Below are positions 33,970-44,414 of a stretch of 64,000 bases of DNA, piece after piece (the first letter of the stretch is position 1; each line of letters opens with the position of its first letter). The position numbers were made by a program, and so were the translations under genes. The stretch spans positions 225,859-289,858 of the forward strand of contig NZ_KB893268.1 in the NCBI RefSeq assembly GCF_000374065.1, in the 5' to 3' direction. The notes under the pieces are model-generated. The model was given only the letters and a program-made list of their open reading frames with translations, was not told the DNA's origin and made no database searches. This stretch comes from Spirosoma luteum DSM 19990 (GTDB lineage: Bacteria > Bacteroidota > Bacteroidia > Cytophagales > Spirosomataceae).

Positions 33970-35079
33970 TTACCTGAATGCGTTGATCAACTGAGTAGCG
34001 GCCAGCGCCTGCGCCTGCTGGGCTTCGGGAAGGATTGCGTACATGCCGAAAAACTCATGGGTAATCCCCCGGTACAGTTGGTACGTAACCGGTACCCCCA
34101 CCGACTGAAGCTTGTCCCGAAGCAGCATTCCTTCCGTTTGCAGCGGGTCTATTTCAGCCCCTATAATGGTGGTAGGGGGCAGGCCTCTCAGGTTAGCCGC
34201 GTCAACCAGCGAAATCAGCGGGCTGTCGCCATCGGCAGGCGTATTGAAATACTTATCCACGAACCATTGCACTGCCGGCCGACTCAGCGGCCTGGCATTG
34301 GCATACAGGTCGTACGAGTACGTGTGAAGGTTATTGTCTGCTACCGGGAACACCGACAAAATATGAACTGGTAAGCTTACACTGCTGTCGCGGGCCATCA
34401 TACTTACCGTAATGGCCATATTACCCCCGGCACTTTCGCCCGCTACGGCTACTTTCGCCGAATTTCCGTTGAGTAAGCCTGCATTCATCTTAACCCATTT
34501 ATACGCAGCAAAGGCATCCTGGTGCGCCGTTGGAAACTTATTTTCGGGAGCCAGCCGGTAATCGACCGAAACGACCACGGCACCGGTTCCCTGCGCCAGG
34601 GCCAGGGTGGAGTATTCGTACACATCCGCATTGGCAATAACCCAGCCACCCCCGTGGAAATACACGATAACGGGCAGCGGACCGGTAACGCCGTTTGGCG
34701 TGTAGATTTTAGCCCGGAGTGGTACGCCACCGTAGCCCGGAATCATCCGTTCACTAATGGTGACATTAGCCACCGGTGGAGCAATATTGTTCTTGTCGAG
34801 CAATGAAGTAACCGCATCCTTGAACGATGGCCGGGAACGGGCCTGGGCTGGTGTCAGACTTTCGAGGGGAGCGGGCGCCAGCCGACCCAATTCCTCAATG
34901 ACGGCCAGCATCTGTGGGGTAATGGTTGGCCCCCAGTCGGGCTTGGGGCCGGTTGACTGAATGACCTGCCCCGGTAATGGAATCCGGTGATCCTGACAGG
35001 AAAATGTAGCGGCAATTAAACCTGTAATGGCGGCAAGTGTGCCGAAACGAAGGAGTAGGTTAAATTTTTTCATAAACAT
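33970..35079 (-). CDS. Alpha/beta hydrolase lipoprotein, HSL-type esterase
   Basis: 369 residues (367 if the second ATG at 35073 is used). A lipoprotein signal ends at TFSC. The hormone-sensitive-lipase family motifs are present: IVYFHGGGWVIAN (oxyanion hole), YRLAPENKFPTAHQDAFAAYKWV, GESAGGNMA with the nucleophilic Ser, EIDPL with the acid and THEFFGM with the catalytic His. It is likely a surface or periplasmic short-chain carboxylesterase. It is divergent from kynU. Confidence 0.92.
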   Translation of the reverse strand: MFMKKFNLLLRFGTLAAITGLIAATFSCQDHRIPLPGQVIQSTGPKPDWGPTITPQMLAVIEELGRLAPAPLESLTPAQARSRPSFKDAVTSLLDKNNIAPPVANVTISERMIPGYGGVPLRAKIYTPNGVTGPLPVIVYFHGGGWVIANADVYEYSTLALAQGTGAVVVSVDYRLAPENKFPTAHQDAFAAYKWVKMNAGLLNGNSAKVAVAGESAGGNMAITVSMMARDSSVSLPVHILSVFPVADNNLHTYSYDLYANARPLSRPAVQWFVDKYFNTPADGDSPLISLVDAANLRGLPPTTIIGAEIDPLQTEGMLLRDKLQSVGVPVTYQLYRGITHEFFGMYAILPEAQQAQALAATQLINAFR

Positions 35080-35182
35080 TGAGCTATCTATTTATTCGAC
35101 CTAACCAGTATCTAGGTATATAGTTTTTCTAGAATTAGGCAAAGACCCGTTAATAGCAAAAGGAACCGTTACATTTACCACT

Positions 35183-36496
35183 ATGATGTACGAAAACTCG
35201 CTGGACTTTGCCCGTCAACTCGATGCCAATGACCCCTTGAGGTCCTTTCGTGAGCGGTTTCATAGTCCCCGACAGGCTGGTAAATCACTCATTTATCTAT
35301 GTGGAAATTCGCTGGGACTACAGCCTAAAACGGCACGGGAGGCTCTGGAGCGGGAACTGGATACCTGGCAGAATCTGGGCGTAGAGGGGTGGTTTCATCA
35401 GGCAGAAGCAACAGAACAGCCCTGGTTGAGTTACCACGAAAGCTGTAAGGCCGACCTGGCCCAGATTGTAGGGGCGGAGCCATCGGAGGTGTGCCCCATG
35501 AATGCGCTGACCGTTAACTTGCACCTGCTGCTTGCTTCGTTCTATCGTCCTACCGAAAAGAGATACAAAATTCTAACCATCAAAGGCGATTTTCCATCGG
35601 ATCAGTACGCGCTGGAAACCCACGTCAAACACCGTGGCCTGAACCCCGCCGACACGATCATTGAAATAGCACCCCGCCCCAACGACCGGCTCATTCACGT
35701 GACCGACATTCAGCACGCGCTGGCCGAACACGCCGATGAACTGGCGCTGGTCTGGATGAGTGGCCTGAACTATTACACGGGTCAGTTGTACAACATGGCG
35801 GCTATTACCGAAACGGTCAGGCAACACTGCCGTCGTGGAAACGGCCGTTCCCAATGGGACATACCCGTTGGCTTCGATCTGGCGCACGCCATCGGTAACG
35901 TACCCCTGCAACTGCACGACTGGGGGGTCGATTTTGCCACGTGGTGCTCGTATAAATACCTCAATGGTGGTCCCGGTGCCGTGTCGGGGGTGTTCGTTCA
36001 CGAAAAACATCACGATAAAAATTTGCCGCGGCTGGCGGGCTGGTGGGGATACCGGGAAGACGAACGCTTTGCCATGACGCCCGGTTTTGTGCCCGCGTCC
36101 GGTGCCGACGGCTGGCAGGTAAGTACGCCCAACATTCTGGCCCTGGCCCTGCACCGGACCTCGCTCCGTATCACCGCTGAAGCCGGTATGACCGCCCTCC
36201 GGCAGAAAAGTCAGCGGCTAACGGGTTTTCTGGCCCATATCCTGGCCCCCTTCACCGACATTCAGCTATTGACGCCCGATGACCCGAACCAGCGGGGTAG
36301 CCAGCTTTCATTGCTGGTACGTAAAGACGGGAAAGTACTGTTTCAACATCTGACGGCTCAGGGTATTATTGGCGACTGGCGCGAACCCGACTGCATTCGG
36401 CTGGCCCCCGCGCCCCTGTACAATAGCTTTGAGGACGTTTGGCGGGTAGGAGAGGCCCTGACACAGTTTTTTCAGACGAGAAAAGAAGGGGTTTAA
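35183..36496 (+). CDS. kynU: Kynureninase
   Basis: 437 residues. The PLP enzyme cleaves kynurenine or 3-hydroxykynurenine to alanine and (hydroxy)anthranilate. The N-terminal IYLCGNSLGLQPK, MNALTVNLHLLLASFY, the PLP-binding VGFDLAHAIGN and the Schiff-base Lys in WCSYKYLNGGPG are intact, as is GWWGYREDERFAM. No other tryptophan-catabolism genes are adjacent, so it may serve NAD or quinolinate biosynthesis together with genes elsewhere. Confidence 0.97.
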   Translation: MMYENSLDFARQLDANDPLRSFRERFHSPRQAGKSLIYLCGNSLGLQPKTAREALERELDTWQNLGVEGWFHQAEATEQPWLSYHESCKADLAQIVGAEPSEVCPMNALTVNLHLLLASFYRPTEKRYKILTIKGDFPSDQYALETHVKHRGLNPADTIIEIAPRPNDRLIHVTDIQHALAEHADELALVWMSGLNYYTGQLYNMAAITETVRQHCRRGNGRSQWDIPVGFDLAHAIGNVPLQLHDWGVDFATWCSYKYLNGGPGAVSGVFVHEKHHDKNLPRLAGWWGYREDERFAMTPGFVPASGADGWQVSTPNILALALHRTSLRITAEAGMTALRQKSQRLTGFLAHILAPFTDIQLLTPDDPNQRGSQLSLLVRKDGKVLFQHLTAQGIIGDWREPDCIRLAPAPLYNSFEDVWRVGEALTQFFQTRKEGV

Positions 36497-36537
36497 AGCC
36501 ACCGGGCCGTGTCAATTGTTGACACGGCCCGGTGGCT
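36497..36537. terminator. Bidirectional terminator, 19-bp perfect stem
   Basis: Arms 36497-36515 and 36519-36537 are exact reverse complements with a 3-base loop, lying between kynU and the convergent TolC-family gene. Confidence 0.8.
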
Positions 36538-36560
36538 GGTTTGTTAGATAAGCGATAGCC

Positions 36561-37994
36561 TTATCGCCAGCCGCCACCCAGTGCCCTGTAGGTATTCACT
36601 GTGGCGTTCAATTGCCGCATTCTTGTCTCTACCAGTTCCATCCGCGCTTCCAGCACGTCGCGCTGGGTCAGCAGCACCTCCATGTAATCCGCACGAGCCG
36701 AGGTGAACAGTTTGAGCGAGATGTTGGTCGACTGAACGAGAGCATCCACCTGGCTGCTTTTGGTGGTGTATTTCTGCTGTAGGTTGTTGATGTTTGCCAA
36801 CTGATTAGCCACCTCAATATAGGCATTCAGTACTGTTCGCTGGTAGCTGTAAACGGCCTGTATCTGTTTGGCACTGGCCGAACGGTATAGGGCCGTAATG
36901 GCGTTTTTGTTGATTAACGGGCCAGTCAAATCACCCAGCAGCGAGGCCATTAAGGACTGGGGCAGGTTGAGAATATACAGGGGGTTGTAGGCCATTACTC
37001 CCAGCGATGCCGAGATGTTCAGCGAGGGCAGGAAATTGGCCCGCGCCACGCCAACATCCAGGTTAGCCGCTTCCAGATTCCGCTCGGCCTGCCGGATATC
37101 GGGTCGGTTTTCAAGCAGTTGCATTGGTACGCCCGATGCCATTGTATTGGGAACCAGGTCGTTGAAATTCTGGGGGTTTCGGTCAACGTGCTGTGGAAAG
37201 CGACCTGTCAGGAAATTAATCCGGTTTTCTTTCTCAACAATATTCTGCTGAATGTCGTACTGCAGGCTCTGTGTTTTGAGCACTTCAGCTTCAAACCGGC
37301 GCACGGCCAGTTCGGTTACTTTGGCGGCTTCCTTCTCCTGCCGGGTTATAGACAACGCATTATTAAGAATAACCAGGTTCCGCTGAATAATGCTCAATTG
37401 CGTATCGAGCGAGAGTAATTCGTAATAGTTGTTGGCAATCTCGGCGACGATGTTTGTTACCATGAAATTCCGACCTTCTATGGAGCCAAGGTAACTGGCT
37501 ATCGCCGATTTTCGGGCGTTGCGCAGCTTATGCCAGATATCGACTTCCCAGTTGGCAAACGCACCAAAGTAGAAATTGGGCAGGACTTCGGGCGTTTCTA
37601 TACCGGGTTTTATGTCCGTAACCGCATCGGCCGCTCCCTTGCTGGTGTACCGGGATACTTTTTCGACGCCAGTTCCACCCCCCAGACTTACTGTTGGCCG
37701 GTAGGCGCCAGCGCGGGCGAATACCTCATTGGTGGCAATCTGAATTTCCTGCGTCGTGATGTTCAACTCCTGATTATTGTTCAGGGCCGTATCAATCAGG
37801 GCGTACAGGTAAGGGTCCCTAAAGTAGTCCCGCAGGGCCAACCGGCCCGTATTGGTCGTGTCCTGCGAGCCGTTATAACTCGCCGGTATCGATTTATTTA
37901 CTGATCGTAACGCAATGCGTGGAATAGTACAGGCGGTAGTGAGCAGTGAGATAAGCGCGATTCCGGCCCAGTTTGTTAGTTGTTTATTAGTCAT
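36561..37994 (-). CDS. Outer membrane efflux lipoprotein, NodT/TolC family
   Basis: 477 residues from ATG 37994, which overlaps the RND gene stop by eight bases (ATGACTAA); a start at 38003 is less likely. Lipoprotein signal with LLTTAC. Two long repeats of the outer membrane efflux protein family are seen, each with coiled-coil helices such as LNNNQELNITTQEIQIA and LENRPDIRQAERNLEAANLDVGVARANFLPSL. It forms the outer membrane duct of the tripartite RND pump encoded just upstream. Confidence 0.93.
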   Translation of the reverse strand: MTNKQLTNWAGIALISLLTTACTIPRIALRSVNKSIPASYNGSQDTTNTGRLALRDYFRDPYLYALIDTALNNNQELNITTQEIQIATNEVFARAGAYRPTVSLGGGTGVEKVSRYTSKGAADAVTDIKPGIETPEVLPNFYFGAFANWEVDIWHKLRNARKSAIASYLGSIEGRNFMVTNIVAEIANNYYELLSLDTQLSIIQRNLVILNNALSITRQEKEAAKVTELAVRRFEAEVLKTQSLQYDIQQNIVEKENRINFLTGRFPQHVDRNPQNFNDLVPNTMASGVPMQLLENRPDIRQAERNLEAANLDVGVARANFLPSLNISASLGVMAYNPLYILNLPQSLMASLLGDLTGPLINKNAITALYRSASAKQIQAVYSYQRTVLNAYIEVANQLANINNLQQKYTTKSSQVDALVQSTNISLKLFTSARADYMEVLLTQRDVLEARMELVETRMRQLNATVNTYRALGGGWR

Positions 37995-40900
37995 GGGTTG
38001 CAACTTCTTCAGGTTGGGGAAAAGTGTCTAGCGAATGAACAAGCTCTTCGGTCAGTGACCCGTCTTCTTCATCCTTAATCATCCTCCGGCCATCGGCCAG
38101 ACTGCCAAATATGAAGTATAGTCCGGGGATGATGATGACGCCAAAAATGGTTCCGAACAGCATACCACCCATGGCCGAAGCACCAATGGTACGGTTACCG
38201 ATAGCACCGGCACCCGTGGCACGAATCAACGGTATCAATCCGGCCACAAACGCGAAGGAGGTCATCAGGATAGGCCGGAAACGAACCTTGGCTCCTTCAA
38301 TGGCTGCGTCCAGGATCGTGGCTCCCTGCTGGCGTTTCTGCACGGCAAACTCTACGATCAGTACGGCGTTTTTGCCCAACAGACCAATGAGCATGATAAG
38401 CCCGATCTGGGCATAGATGTTGTTTTCCAGCCCCATCAGCTTGAGTAGCATAAACGAACCAAATACGCCAACCGGCAGGGAGAACACCACGGCCAGCGGA
38501 ATGATGAAGCTTTCGTACTGGGCTGCCAGCACGAAGTAGACGAAGGCCAACACGATCAGGAATACATACAGCGACTCATTTCCCCGGATAGACTCGTCGT
38601 AGGAAAGGCCTTCAAACGCGATGTCGTAATCTCTTGGCAACGTCTTGGCGGCTACTTCCCGAACGGCCTGAATGGCGTCGGCAGTAGTATAACCCTTAGC
38701 TGGCTGCCCCTGAATAGCGGCTGAATTATAGAGGTTGAATCGGGTAATTTCATTAGGCCCCTGCCCTTTTTTAAGCCGCATGAACGCCGAGTAAGGCACC
38801 ATTTCGCCCGCATCATTTTTCACGAAAAGGTTCAGCAGATCGGATGGGAGCCTTCTGAAGCTGGGGTCGGCCTGTACGTACACCTTAAAGAACTGGTTGA
38901 ACTTGATAAAGCCTTGCTCGTAGGTACTACCAATCATAATGTTGAGGTTATCCATCGCTTTTCCGATAGATACACCTTTCTGCATGGCCAGGTTATTATC
39001 GATCTCCAGTTCGTACTGCGGATAGGTGGCGGCAAAAAAGGTAAACAGCCCGGAGAGTTCTTTACGTTTGCCCAGATCCTCCATGAACTTCTTGTTAATT
39101 TTGTCAAATTCCTGGTAGTCCGTTTCCGTTGTTTTATCCAGCAGACGCATCGAGAAACCACCCGACGTACCAAATCCGGGGATGGCCGGTGGCTCGAAGA
39201 ATTCGACAATGGCTCCAAGACCCCTCGATTTCTCCTCCAGCTCTTCCATAATTTCTTTCACGTTTTGTGTCCGATCCGACCAGGGTTTCAGGTTGATAAG
39301 ACAGGTACCGGCATTGGAACCCCGGCCTTCGGTCATAATCTCGTAACCCGCCAGCGATGATACGCCTTCTACCCCCTCAATTTTTTCACAAATTTTCTGA
39401 AGGCGTTGGGCTACCTGGTTGGTTTTCTCCAGCGTAGAACCCGGTGGCGTTTGGATAATGCCATAAATAGTACTCTGGTCTTCATTCGGGATAAAGCCAG
39501 ACGGCAGAATGGTGCTTTCGTAGAAAATGCCGGCACCAAATGCCAGTAATATAGCAAACGTAACCACCCGTCGGTTCACGATTAATCTTAACAGGCCTAC
39601 GTACCAGCCGGTCAGATTTTCAAACCCGCCGTTAAACTTATCGAGTGCTTTGGTTAGCAGGTTTTTCTTCCGCTCATGGCCAGTATGATTTTTCAACAGC
39701 ATGGCGCATAACACGGGTGTAAGCGTCAGAGCGATCAGGGCCGAAATGACAATGGCACTGGCCATGGTGATGGAGAACTGCCGATAGAACGTACCAACCG
39801 GACCCGACATGAACGATATGGGCAGGAATACCGATACCATGACCAGCGTAATGGCGATGATGGCGCCACTAATTTCACCAAGTACTTTTTTGACGGCCAC
39901 GAAAGGCGTCAGGTCGGGCTCTTCCTCCATCTTGGCGTGTACGGCCTCCACCACCACAATGGCATCATCCACCACAATACCAATGGCCAGCACCAGGGCA
40001 AAGAGCGTAACCAGGTTAATGGAAATGCCGAAGAACTGAATGACAAAAAATGCGCCTATCAAGGATACCGGAACGGCCAGAATTGGAATAAGGGTAGAAC
40101 GCCAGTCGCCCAGGAAGATGAATACCACCAGGGCAACCAGGATGAACGCATCGCGTAGGGTATCAATCACCTGCTCAATGGACGCGTCCAGGAACTTAGA
40201 TACGTCGTAGCTGATTTTATAGTCCATTCCCGGAGGAAAGGATTCTTTCATCACTTCCAGCTTCTCTTTTACGGATTCAATTACGTCACTGGCATTGGTG
40301 CCGTAGTTCTGCTTCAATACAATAGCCGCCGACGGATGGCCATCCAGGTTGGAATAAATATCGAAGAATTCGCTTCCCAACTCTACCCGGGCTATATCCC
40401 TCAGGTGGATACTTTCTCCCTGCGGATTGGCCCGAATAATGATGTTTTCATACTCTTCCGGCTTGTTATACCGTCCTTTATAGGTCAATACATACTCCAG
40501 CGACTGAGCCGATATACCGGAACTTTGCCCTAACCGGCCCGGACGACCGACCACACTCTGCTCGCCTATGGCGTTGTTTACGTCTTCTACCGAGACTTTA
40601 TAGGCCCGCATCCGGTCGGGGTTCAGCCAAACGCGCATGGCGTACCGGCGGCTACCCAGTATCTGCGATCTGGCTACCCCTTTAGTGCGGTTTATCTCCG
40701 GAATCATCTTCACGGTAGCGTAGTTGAACAGGAATTTCTCGTCCATGCTCTTGGTCGTGGAGTAGAGGTTGACGTACATCAACATACTCGGCTGGATGGG
40801 CGTAATGATAACTCCTTCCCGCTGTACCAGTTCGGGCAACAGTGGCATGACCTGGTCTACCCTCGTTTTTACCCGGATTACCGCGACATTGGGGTCGGTC

Positions 40901-41190
40901 CCGGGCTCAAAAATAATCCGGAGGGTGGCTTCACCGGCACTGGTGGCGTCGGTAGCGATGTACCGCATATCCTGCACCCCGTTGATAGCCTGCTCCAGGG
41001 TAATCAGCGTGGATTTAACCAGTACATCGGCACTGGAGCCAGGATAAGCGATAAATATATTAACCGTTGTAGGGGCAATATCAGGAAATTGGGAAATAGG
41101 TAACCGCTTGATAGCCAGCACACCGACGAAGACTATCATAATCGAGATTACAATAGCAAATACCGGCCTGTGTATGAATTTTGTGAACAT
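37987..41190 (-). CDS. RND efflux pump permease, HAE1 type
   Basis: 1067 residues, the usual length for AcrB-like proton antiporters. N-terminus FIHRPVFAIVISIMIVFVG, porter segment PDIAPTTVNIFIAYPGSSAD, and the proton-relay Asp pair in LAIGIVVDDAIVVVEAVHA in helix 4. FVYFVLAAQYESFIIPLAV and the final IGLIMLIGLLGKNAVLIVEFA confirm the family. The DD pair and overall sequence suggest hydrophobic or amphiphilic drug export rather than heavy-metal export, despite the nearby copper genes. Confidence 0.96.
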   Translation of the reverse strand: MFTKFIHRPVFAIVISIMIVFVGVLAIKRLPISQFPDIAPTTVNIFIAYPGSSADVLVKSTLITLEQAINGVQDMRYIATDATSAGEATLRIIFEPGTDPNVAVIRVKTRVDQVMPLLPELVQREGVIITPIQPSMLMYVNLYSTTKSMDEKFLFNYATVKMIPEINRTKGVARSQILGSRRYAMRVWLNPDRMRAYKVSVEDVNNAIGEQSVVGRPGRLGQSSGISAQSLEYVLTYKGRYNKPEEYENIIIRANPQGESIHLRDIARVELGSEFFDIYSNLDGHPSAAIVLKQNYGTNASDVIESVKEKLEVMKESFPPGMDYKISYDVSKFLDASIEQVIDTLRDAFILVALVVFIFLGDWRSTLIPILAVPVSLIGAFFVIQFFGISINLVTLFALVLAIGIVVDDAIVVVEAVHAKMEEEPDLTPFVAVKKVLGEISGAIIAITLVMVSVFLPISFMSGPVGTFYRQFSITMASAIVISALIALTLTPVLCAMLLKNHTGHERKKNLLTKALDKFNGGFENLTGWYVGLLRLIVNRRVVTFAILLAFGAGIFYESTILPSGFIPNEDQSTIYGIIQTPPGSTLEKTNQVAQRLQKICEKIEGVEGVSSLAGYEIMTEGRGSNAGTCLINLKPWSDRTQNVKEIMEELEEKSRGLGAIVEFFEPPAIPGFGTSGGFSMRLLDKTTETDYQEFDKINKKFMEDLGKRKELSGLFTFFAATYPQYELEIDNNLAMQKGVSIGKAMDNLNIMIGSTYEQGFIKFNQFFKVYVQADPSFRRLPSDLLNLFVKNDAGEMVPYSAFMRLKKGQGPNEITRFNLYNSAAIQGQPAKGYTTADAIQAVREVAAKTLPRDYDIAFEGLSYDESIRGNESLYVFLIVLAFVYFVLAAQYESFIIPLAVVFSLPVGVFGSFMLLKLMGLENNIYAQIGLIMLIGLLGKNAVLIVEFAVQKRQQGATILDAAIEGAKVRFRPILMTSFAFVAGLIPLIRATGAGAIGNRTIGASAMGGMLFGTIFGVIIIPGLYFIFGSLADGRRMIKDEEDGSLTEELVHSLDTFPQPEEVATHD

Positions 41191-41217
41191 ATATTTATCC
41201 GATTTGAGGGTGTTTAC

Positions 41218-42309
41218 TTACTCGGCATACAAACCAAGATTGGCGATAACGGAGTCAGGCTTCGCGAATGTGTACTTTATTTTTTCGTTCTCTTTTACCT
41301 GCCGCAAGCCTTCCAGCAGAATTTTATCCGTTGCCGCCAGCCCCGCGCTGACGACAAAAATGTGCGGCATCTCCGAGGCTATCGTGATTTCCCTAGAGCG
41401 AATCTTGTTGTCTTTGTCGATTACGTAGACGTACTTCTTTTCCAGCACTTCGAACGTGGCTTTCTGGGGGATTATCAGGGCATTCTTGAGCGGTACCGTC
41501 ATCTGAATAGTGCCGGTTTCGCCGTGCCGTAACAGCCCGTTGGGGTTGGGGAAAGTGGCCCGGAAAGCGATATTGCCCGTTTCGTTGTTGAAGTCGGCCT
41601 CAATTGTTTGCACAACACCGGGGTACTGGAACAACTGCTGGTTGGCCATCAACAGGCTTACCCTATTCAGGTTTTCCTGTTGGGTATGGGCTTTGTAACT
41701 CAGGTATTCGGCTTCCGGCACGTTGAAATACACCCACATCTTACTATTATCCGATATGGTCGTCAGCAGATCACCCTCATTGATCAGGCTACCCAGTCGT
41801 ACCTGAAATTTATCCATGATACCATCGAAGGGGGCACGTACCTCCGTAAAGCCGAGGTGTATTTTGGCGACCGATACTTCGGCTTTGGCCTTATCCAGTT
41901 TGGCTTTGGCAAGGGCGAGTTCATTTTTGGAAACGATATTACTGTCGGCCAGTGCCTTGGTATTTTTGAATTCGACTTCAACAAAATTGGCTTCGGCTTC
42001 GGCTTTCTGTAGTTCGGCCTGGTACTGGATCGGCAGAATCTTAAACATCAATTGTCCCTTATGAACAATCTTACCCTCGTCAACAAAAATTTTCTCCAGA
42101 TAGCCCTTTTCCAGCGCCCGCAGTTCGATGTGCTGAATCGAGTGAACCTGACACACATAATCGCGGGTGACCGTCGTATCTTTTCGAAGTGGATTGGTCA
42201 CTAAAAACTCAATCTCCTCTTCCTTCTCTTCTTCTTTTTCAGAACAGCCTGTGAAGAATACCAAGGCACTTACGCTCATGAGTGATAGCAGGAGGGCTTT
42301 TTTTATCAT
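41218..42309 (-). CDS. RND periplasmic adaptor (membrane fusion protein)
   Basis: 363 residues from ATG 42309; a start at 42336 precedes the lipoprotein signal. Lipobox FFTGC, then a Glu-rich linker, the barrel-sandwich hybrid (RALEKGYLEKIFVDEGKIVHKG and VRAPFDGIMDKFQVRLGSLI), an alpha-hairpin between them and a beta-barrel domain ending in TDKILLEGLRQVKENEKI. It joins the RND permease, 27 bases downstream, to the outer membrane duct. Confidence 0.95.
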   Translation of the reverse strand: MIKKALLLSLMSVSALVFFTGCSEKEEEKEEEIEFLVTNPLRKDTTVTRDYVCQVHSIQHIELRALEKGYLEKIFVDEGKIVHKGQLMFKILPIQYQAELQKAEAEANFVEVEFKNTKALADSNIVSKNELALAKAKLDKAKAEVSVAKIHLGFTEVRAPFDGIMDKFQVRLGSLINEGDLLTTISDNSKMWVYFNVPEAEYLSYKAHTQQENLNRVSLLMANQQLFQYPGVVQTIEADFNNETGNIAFRATFPNPNGLLRHGETGTIQMTVPLKNALIIPQKATFEVLEKKYVYVIDKDNKIRSREITIASEMPHIFVVSAGLAATDKILLEGLRQVKENEKIKYTFAKPDSVIANLGLYAE

Positions 42310-42384
42310 TATCTTGTTTTTTTTAATGGTAAGCATCGGTAGTCTCGATTAATGAAAGGTGTTGACTGGTGCAGCAAGGAGGGA

Positions 42385-42705
42385 TTACTTTGGCATGATG
42401 CGCTGAATAGCAATTTTTTTATCGGGAGGTGCATTAGGGAGCTTCGCCAGGCGGTTAATCAGGCTGTCTTTCTGTTCATTGGCCCGCTTACAGTCGGAGA
42501 GTTGCTCCTGCCAAACCAGAATATCTACGGGGTTAACTGAATTACCTGATTCGTACTCGTAACCACTACGTTTATCCCGCTGCTCATACAGCAGAAAACC
42601 ATTGAACAGGAGGGAAAGAGCCAATGCCAGCCCGAAGCAGTAGAGCAAGATCGAGTTGCCCGGCACGGGCCGCCCCGTGCTGGGCGGAAAATTCCGGTGT
42701 TGCAT
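42385..42705 (-). CDS. Small membrane protein with coiled-coil tail
   Basis: 106 residues. One central hydrophobic helix (ILLYCFGLALALSLLFNGFLLY) followed by a polar helical tail with WQEQLSDCKRANEQKDSLINRL. It lies 75 bases upstream of the efflux adaptor gene on the same strand and may be in its operon. No family is recognised, and the frame could be spurious, although composition and topology are protein-like. Confidence 0.55.
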   Translation of the reverse strand: MQHRNFPPSTGRPVPGNSILLYCFGLALALSLLFNGFLLYEQRDKRSGYEYESGNSVNPVDILVWQEQLSDCKRANEQKDSLINRLAKLPNAPPDKKIAIQRIMPK

Positions 42706-43397
42706 CGCTGGTGACTGTGTTGATTTTACACAAATGAAGCATCAGGACATTAAAACGGTGTGAGAAGGAAATTAAAAGATATTAGAAAAGTTAAAAACAC
42801 GCTATACCTGTCCCCGCTATGAATAGGTTTTTGATTGAAAAAATCCTATAAATTGTGCTTTAGATTAAATTGGCTGTCTAGGAATGTAGCGCATGGACAA
42901 CGCCAGTAAGGGGTTACCCTAACGGGAGGCAAAGCGATACAGACGGCTGTTTTGACACATAGCACTCAGGTTAGTGAGTACCTCGACAAAGCTCGTTTAG
43001 TCGGGGTTTCGGCCAAGACCTCATTGTGTATCCACATCATCCACCCGCATCTGTCAGAAGTTTAAACTTAATCAAACCAAGATGGCGACTCCAGATTGTT
43101 ATCGTAGAGTCTATTACTAGTCGAGTTTCCTATGACTTCTGCTGTTGGGGGCCAGTCCACTATCAACCATCCTTCAAAAGCTATAGGATGATGAGTGACG
43201 AATTGCTGGTTGGAAAGGGACAACGGAATTGCTGAAGAATAGTAAGGAAACACCCGTAGACTGGCTTGATCCATGGTGAGTAGAGTGCCCTCAAAAACGA
43301 CTTCTGAGTTGACTATAAAGTAGGATTGGCGTATTAGCCGTCCCCTTTAGCTTTGTTCATCATCTATTTATTTAAACCTTTTTTTGTGTAGAGTCCT
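42706..43397. other. 690-bp stretch without an intact gene
   Basis: No convincing gene was found. One forward frame (42910-43065) is open for 51 codons with protein-like composition (TGGKAIQTAVLTHSTQVSEY), preceded by an in-frame stop, and could be a decayed fragment. Short frames at 43026-43235 (+) and 43068-43274 (-) show no features. It is AT-richer than neighbouring genes and separates the efflux operon from a nitrilase-family gene, so it may be debris of an old insertion. Confidence 0.5.
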
Positions 43398-44360
43398 ATG
43401 CATAATTTGACCATTGCCACGGCTCAGTTTGAGAATGCCAGTGGGGATAAAGCCCACAATCTGCAAGTGATTAGTCGATTGGCGGCAAAGGCGGCTCAAC
43501 AGGGCGCGCAGGTTATTGCCTTCCATGAGTGCTCGATTACGGGGTACACCTTCGCCCGACATTTATCAAAGCCAGCGTTACTGGACTTAGCCGAAGTCAT
43601 CCCAGAGGGGGACAGTATTCAACAACTTATCCAAATTGCCCGGGCCCATGATATTGTCATCCTGGCAGGCTTGTTCGAGAAAGACCATGACAATCAACTC
43701 TTCAAAGCCTACGTGTGCGTCGATAAAACAGGTTTACTGGCTAAATACCGCAAACTACACCCGTTCATTAATCCGCATCTACTACCCGGTGATCAGTATG
43801 TGGTCTTTGACTTGTTGGGCTGGAAATGCGGCATTTTAATTTGCTACGATAACAATATTGTAGAAAACGTGCGGGCCACGGCCTTGTTAGGGGCTGAGAT
43901 TATTTTCATGCCTCATGTCACGATGTTAACGCCTTCCACCCGTCCCGGTGCTGGCTTTGTTGATCCACATCTTTGGGAAAATCGGCTGACTGACCCTACG
44001 TCCTTACGCCTGGAGTTTGACGGCATGAAAGGACGTGCCTGGTTGATGAAGTGGTTACCCGCCCGGGCTTACGATAATGGTATTTACGCGGTATTTTCCA
44101 ATCCCATTGGTATGGATGATGACCAGCTAAAGAATGGATGTTCCATGATCATTGACCCGTTTGGGGATGTCATCGCCGAATGTCGTGCCTTAGGCGATGA
44201 CATTGCGTTGGGGGTGTGTACACCAGAGAAATTGCAACAGGCAGGTGGCTACCGCTATCGCCAGGCCCGCCGTCCCGATTTATACAAGGCTATTTTAGGT
44301 CAGGACCACCTTCCTGAGCAAAAGGTGATTTGGTTAAGCTCTGATACGGATACTGAGTAA
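43398..44360 (+). CDS. Nitrilase superfamily amidohydrolase
   Basis: 320 residues. The Glu-Lys-Cys catalytic triad of the CN-hydrolase superfamily is present: Glu in FHECSITGY, Lys in YRKLHPF and Cys in GILICYDNNI. MPHVTMLTPSTRPG and the GCSMIIDPFGDVIAECRALGDDIA strand pair complete the fold. The substrate (amide, carbamoyl or nitrile) is not predictable. It appears monocistronic. With the gene-poor stretch on its left, it may have arrived by horizontal transfer, although its codon use is not strongly different. Confidence 0.9.
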   Translation: MHNLTIATAQFENASGDKAHNLQVISRLAAKAAQQGAQVIAFHECSITGYTFARHLSKPALLDLAEVIPEGDSIQQLIQIARAHDIVILAGLFEKDHDNQLFKAYVCVDKTGLLAKYRKLHPFINPHLLPGDQYVVFDLLGWKCGILICYDNNIVENVRATALLGAEIIFMPHVTMLTPSTRPGAGFVDPHLWENRLTDPTSLRLEFDGMKGRAWLMKWLPARAYDNGIYAVFSNPIGMDDDQLKNGCSMIIDPFGDVIAECRALGDDIALGVCTPEKLQQAGGYRYRQARRPDLYKAILGQDHLPEQKVIWLSSDTDTE

Positions 44361-44414
44361 GGTAATCGGCTATGAAGTAAATCCTGTTCTGTGAAGATGA
44401 TCGTGAGCATCCCG

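Noticed and set aside
37987..42309. Heavy-metal (CusCBA-type) efflux system linked to the copper island
   Set aside because: The permease has the HAE1-type Asp pair and sequence, and the operon is separated from the island by the esterase and kynU genes and two terminators.
43026..43235. Small plus-strand frame in the gene-poor stretch
   Set aside because: No protein-like features; treated as part of the non-coding or decayed region.
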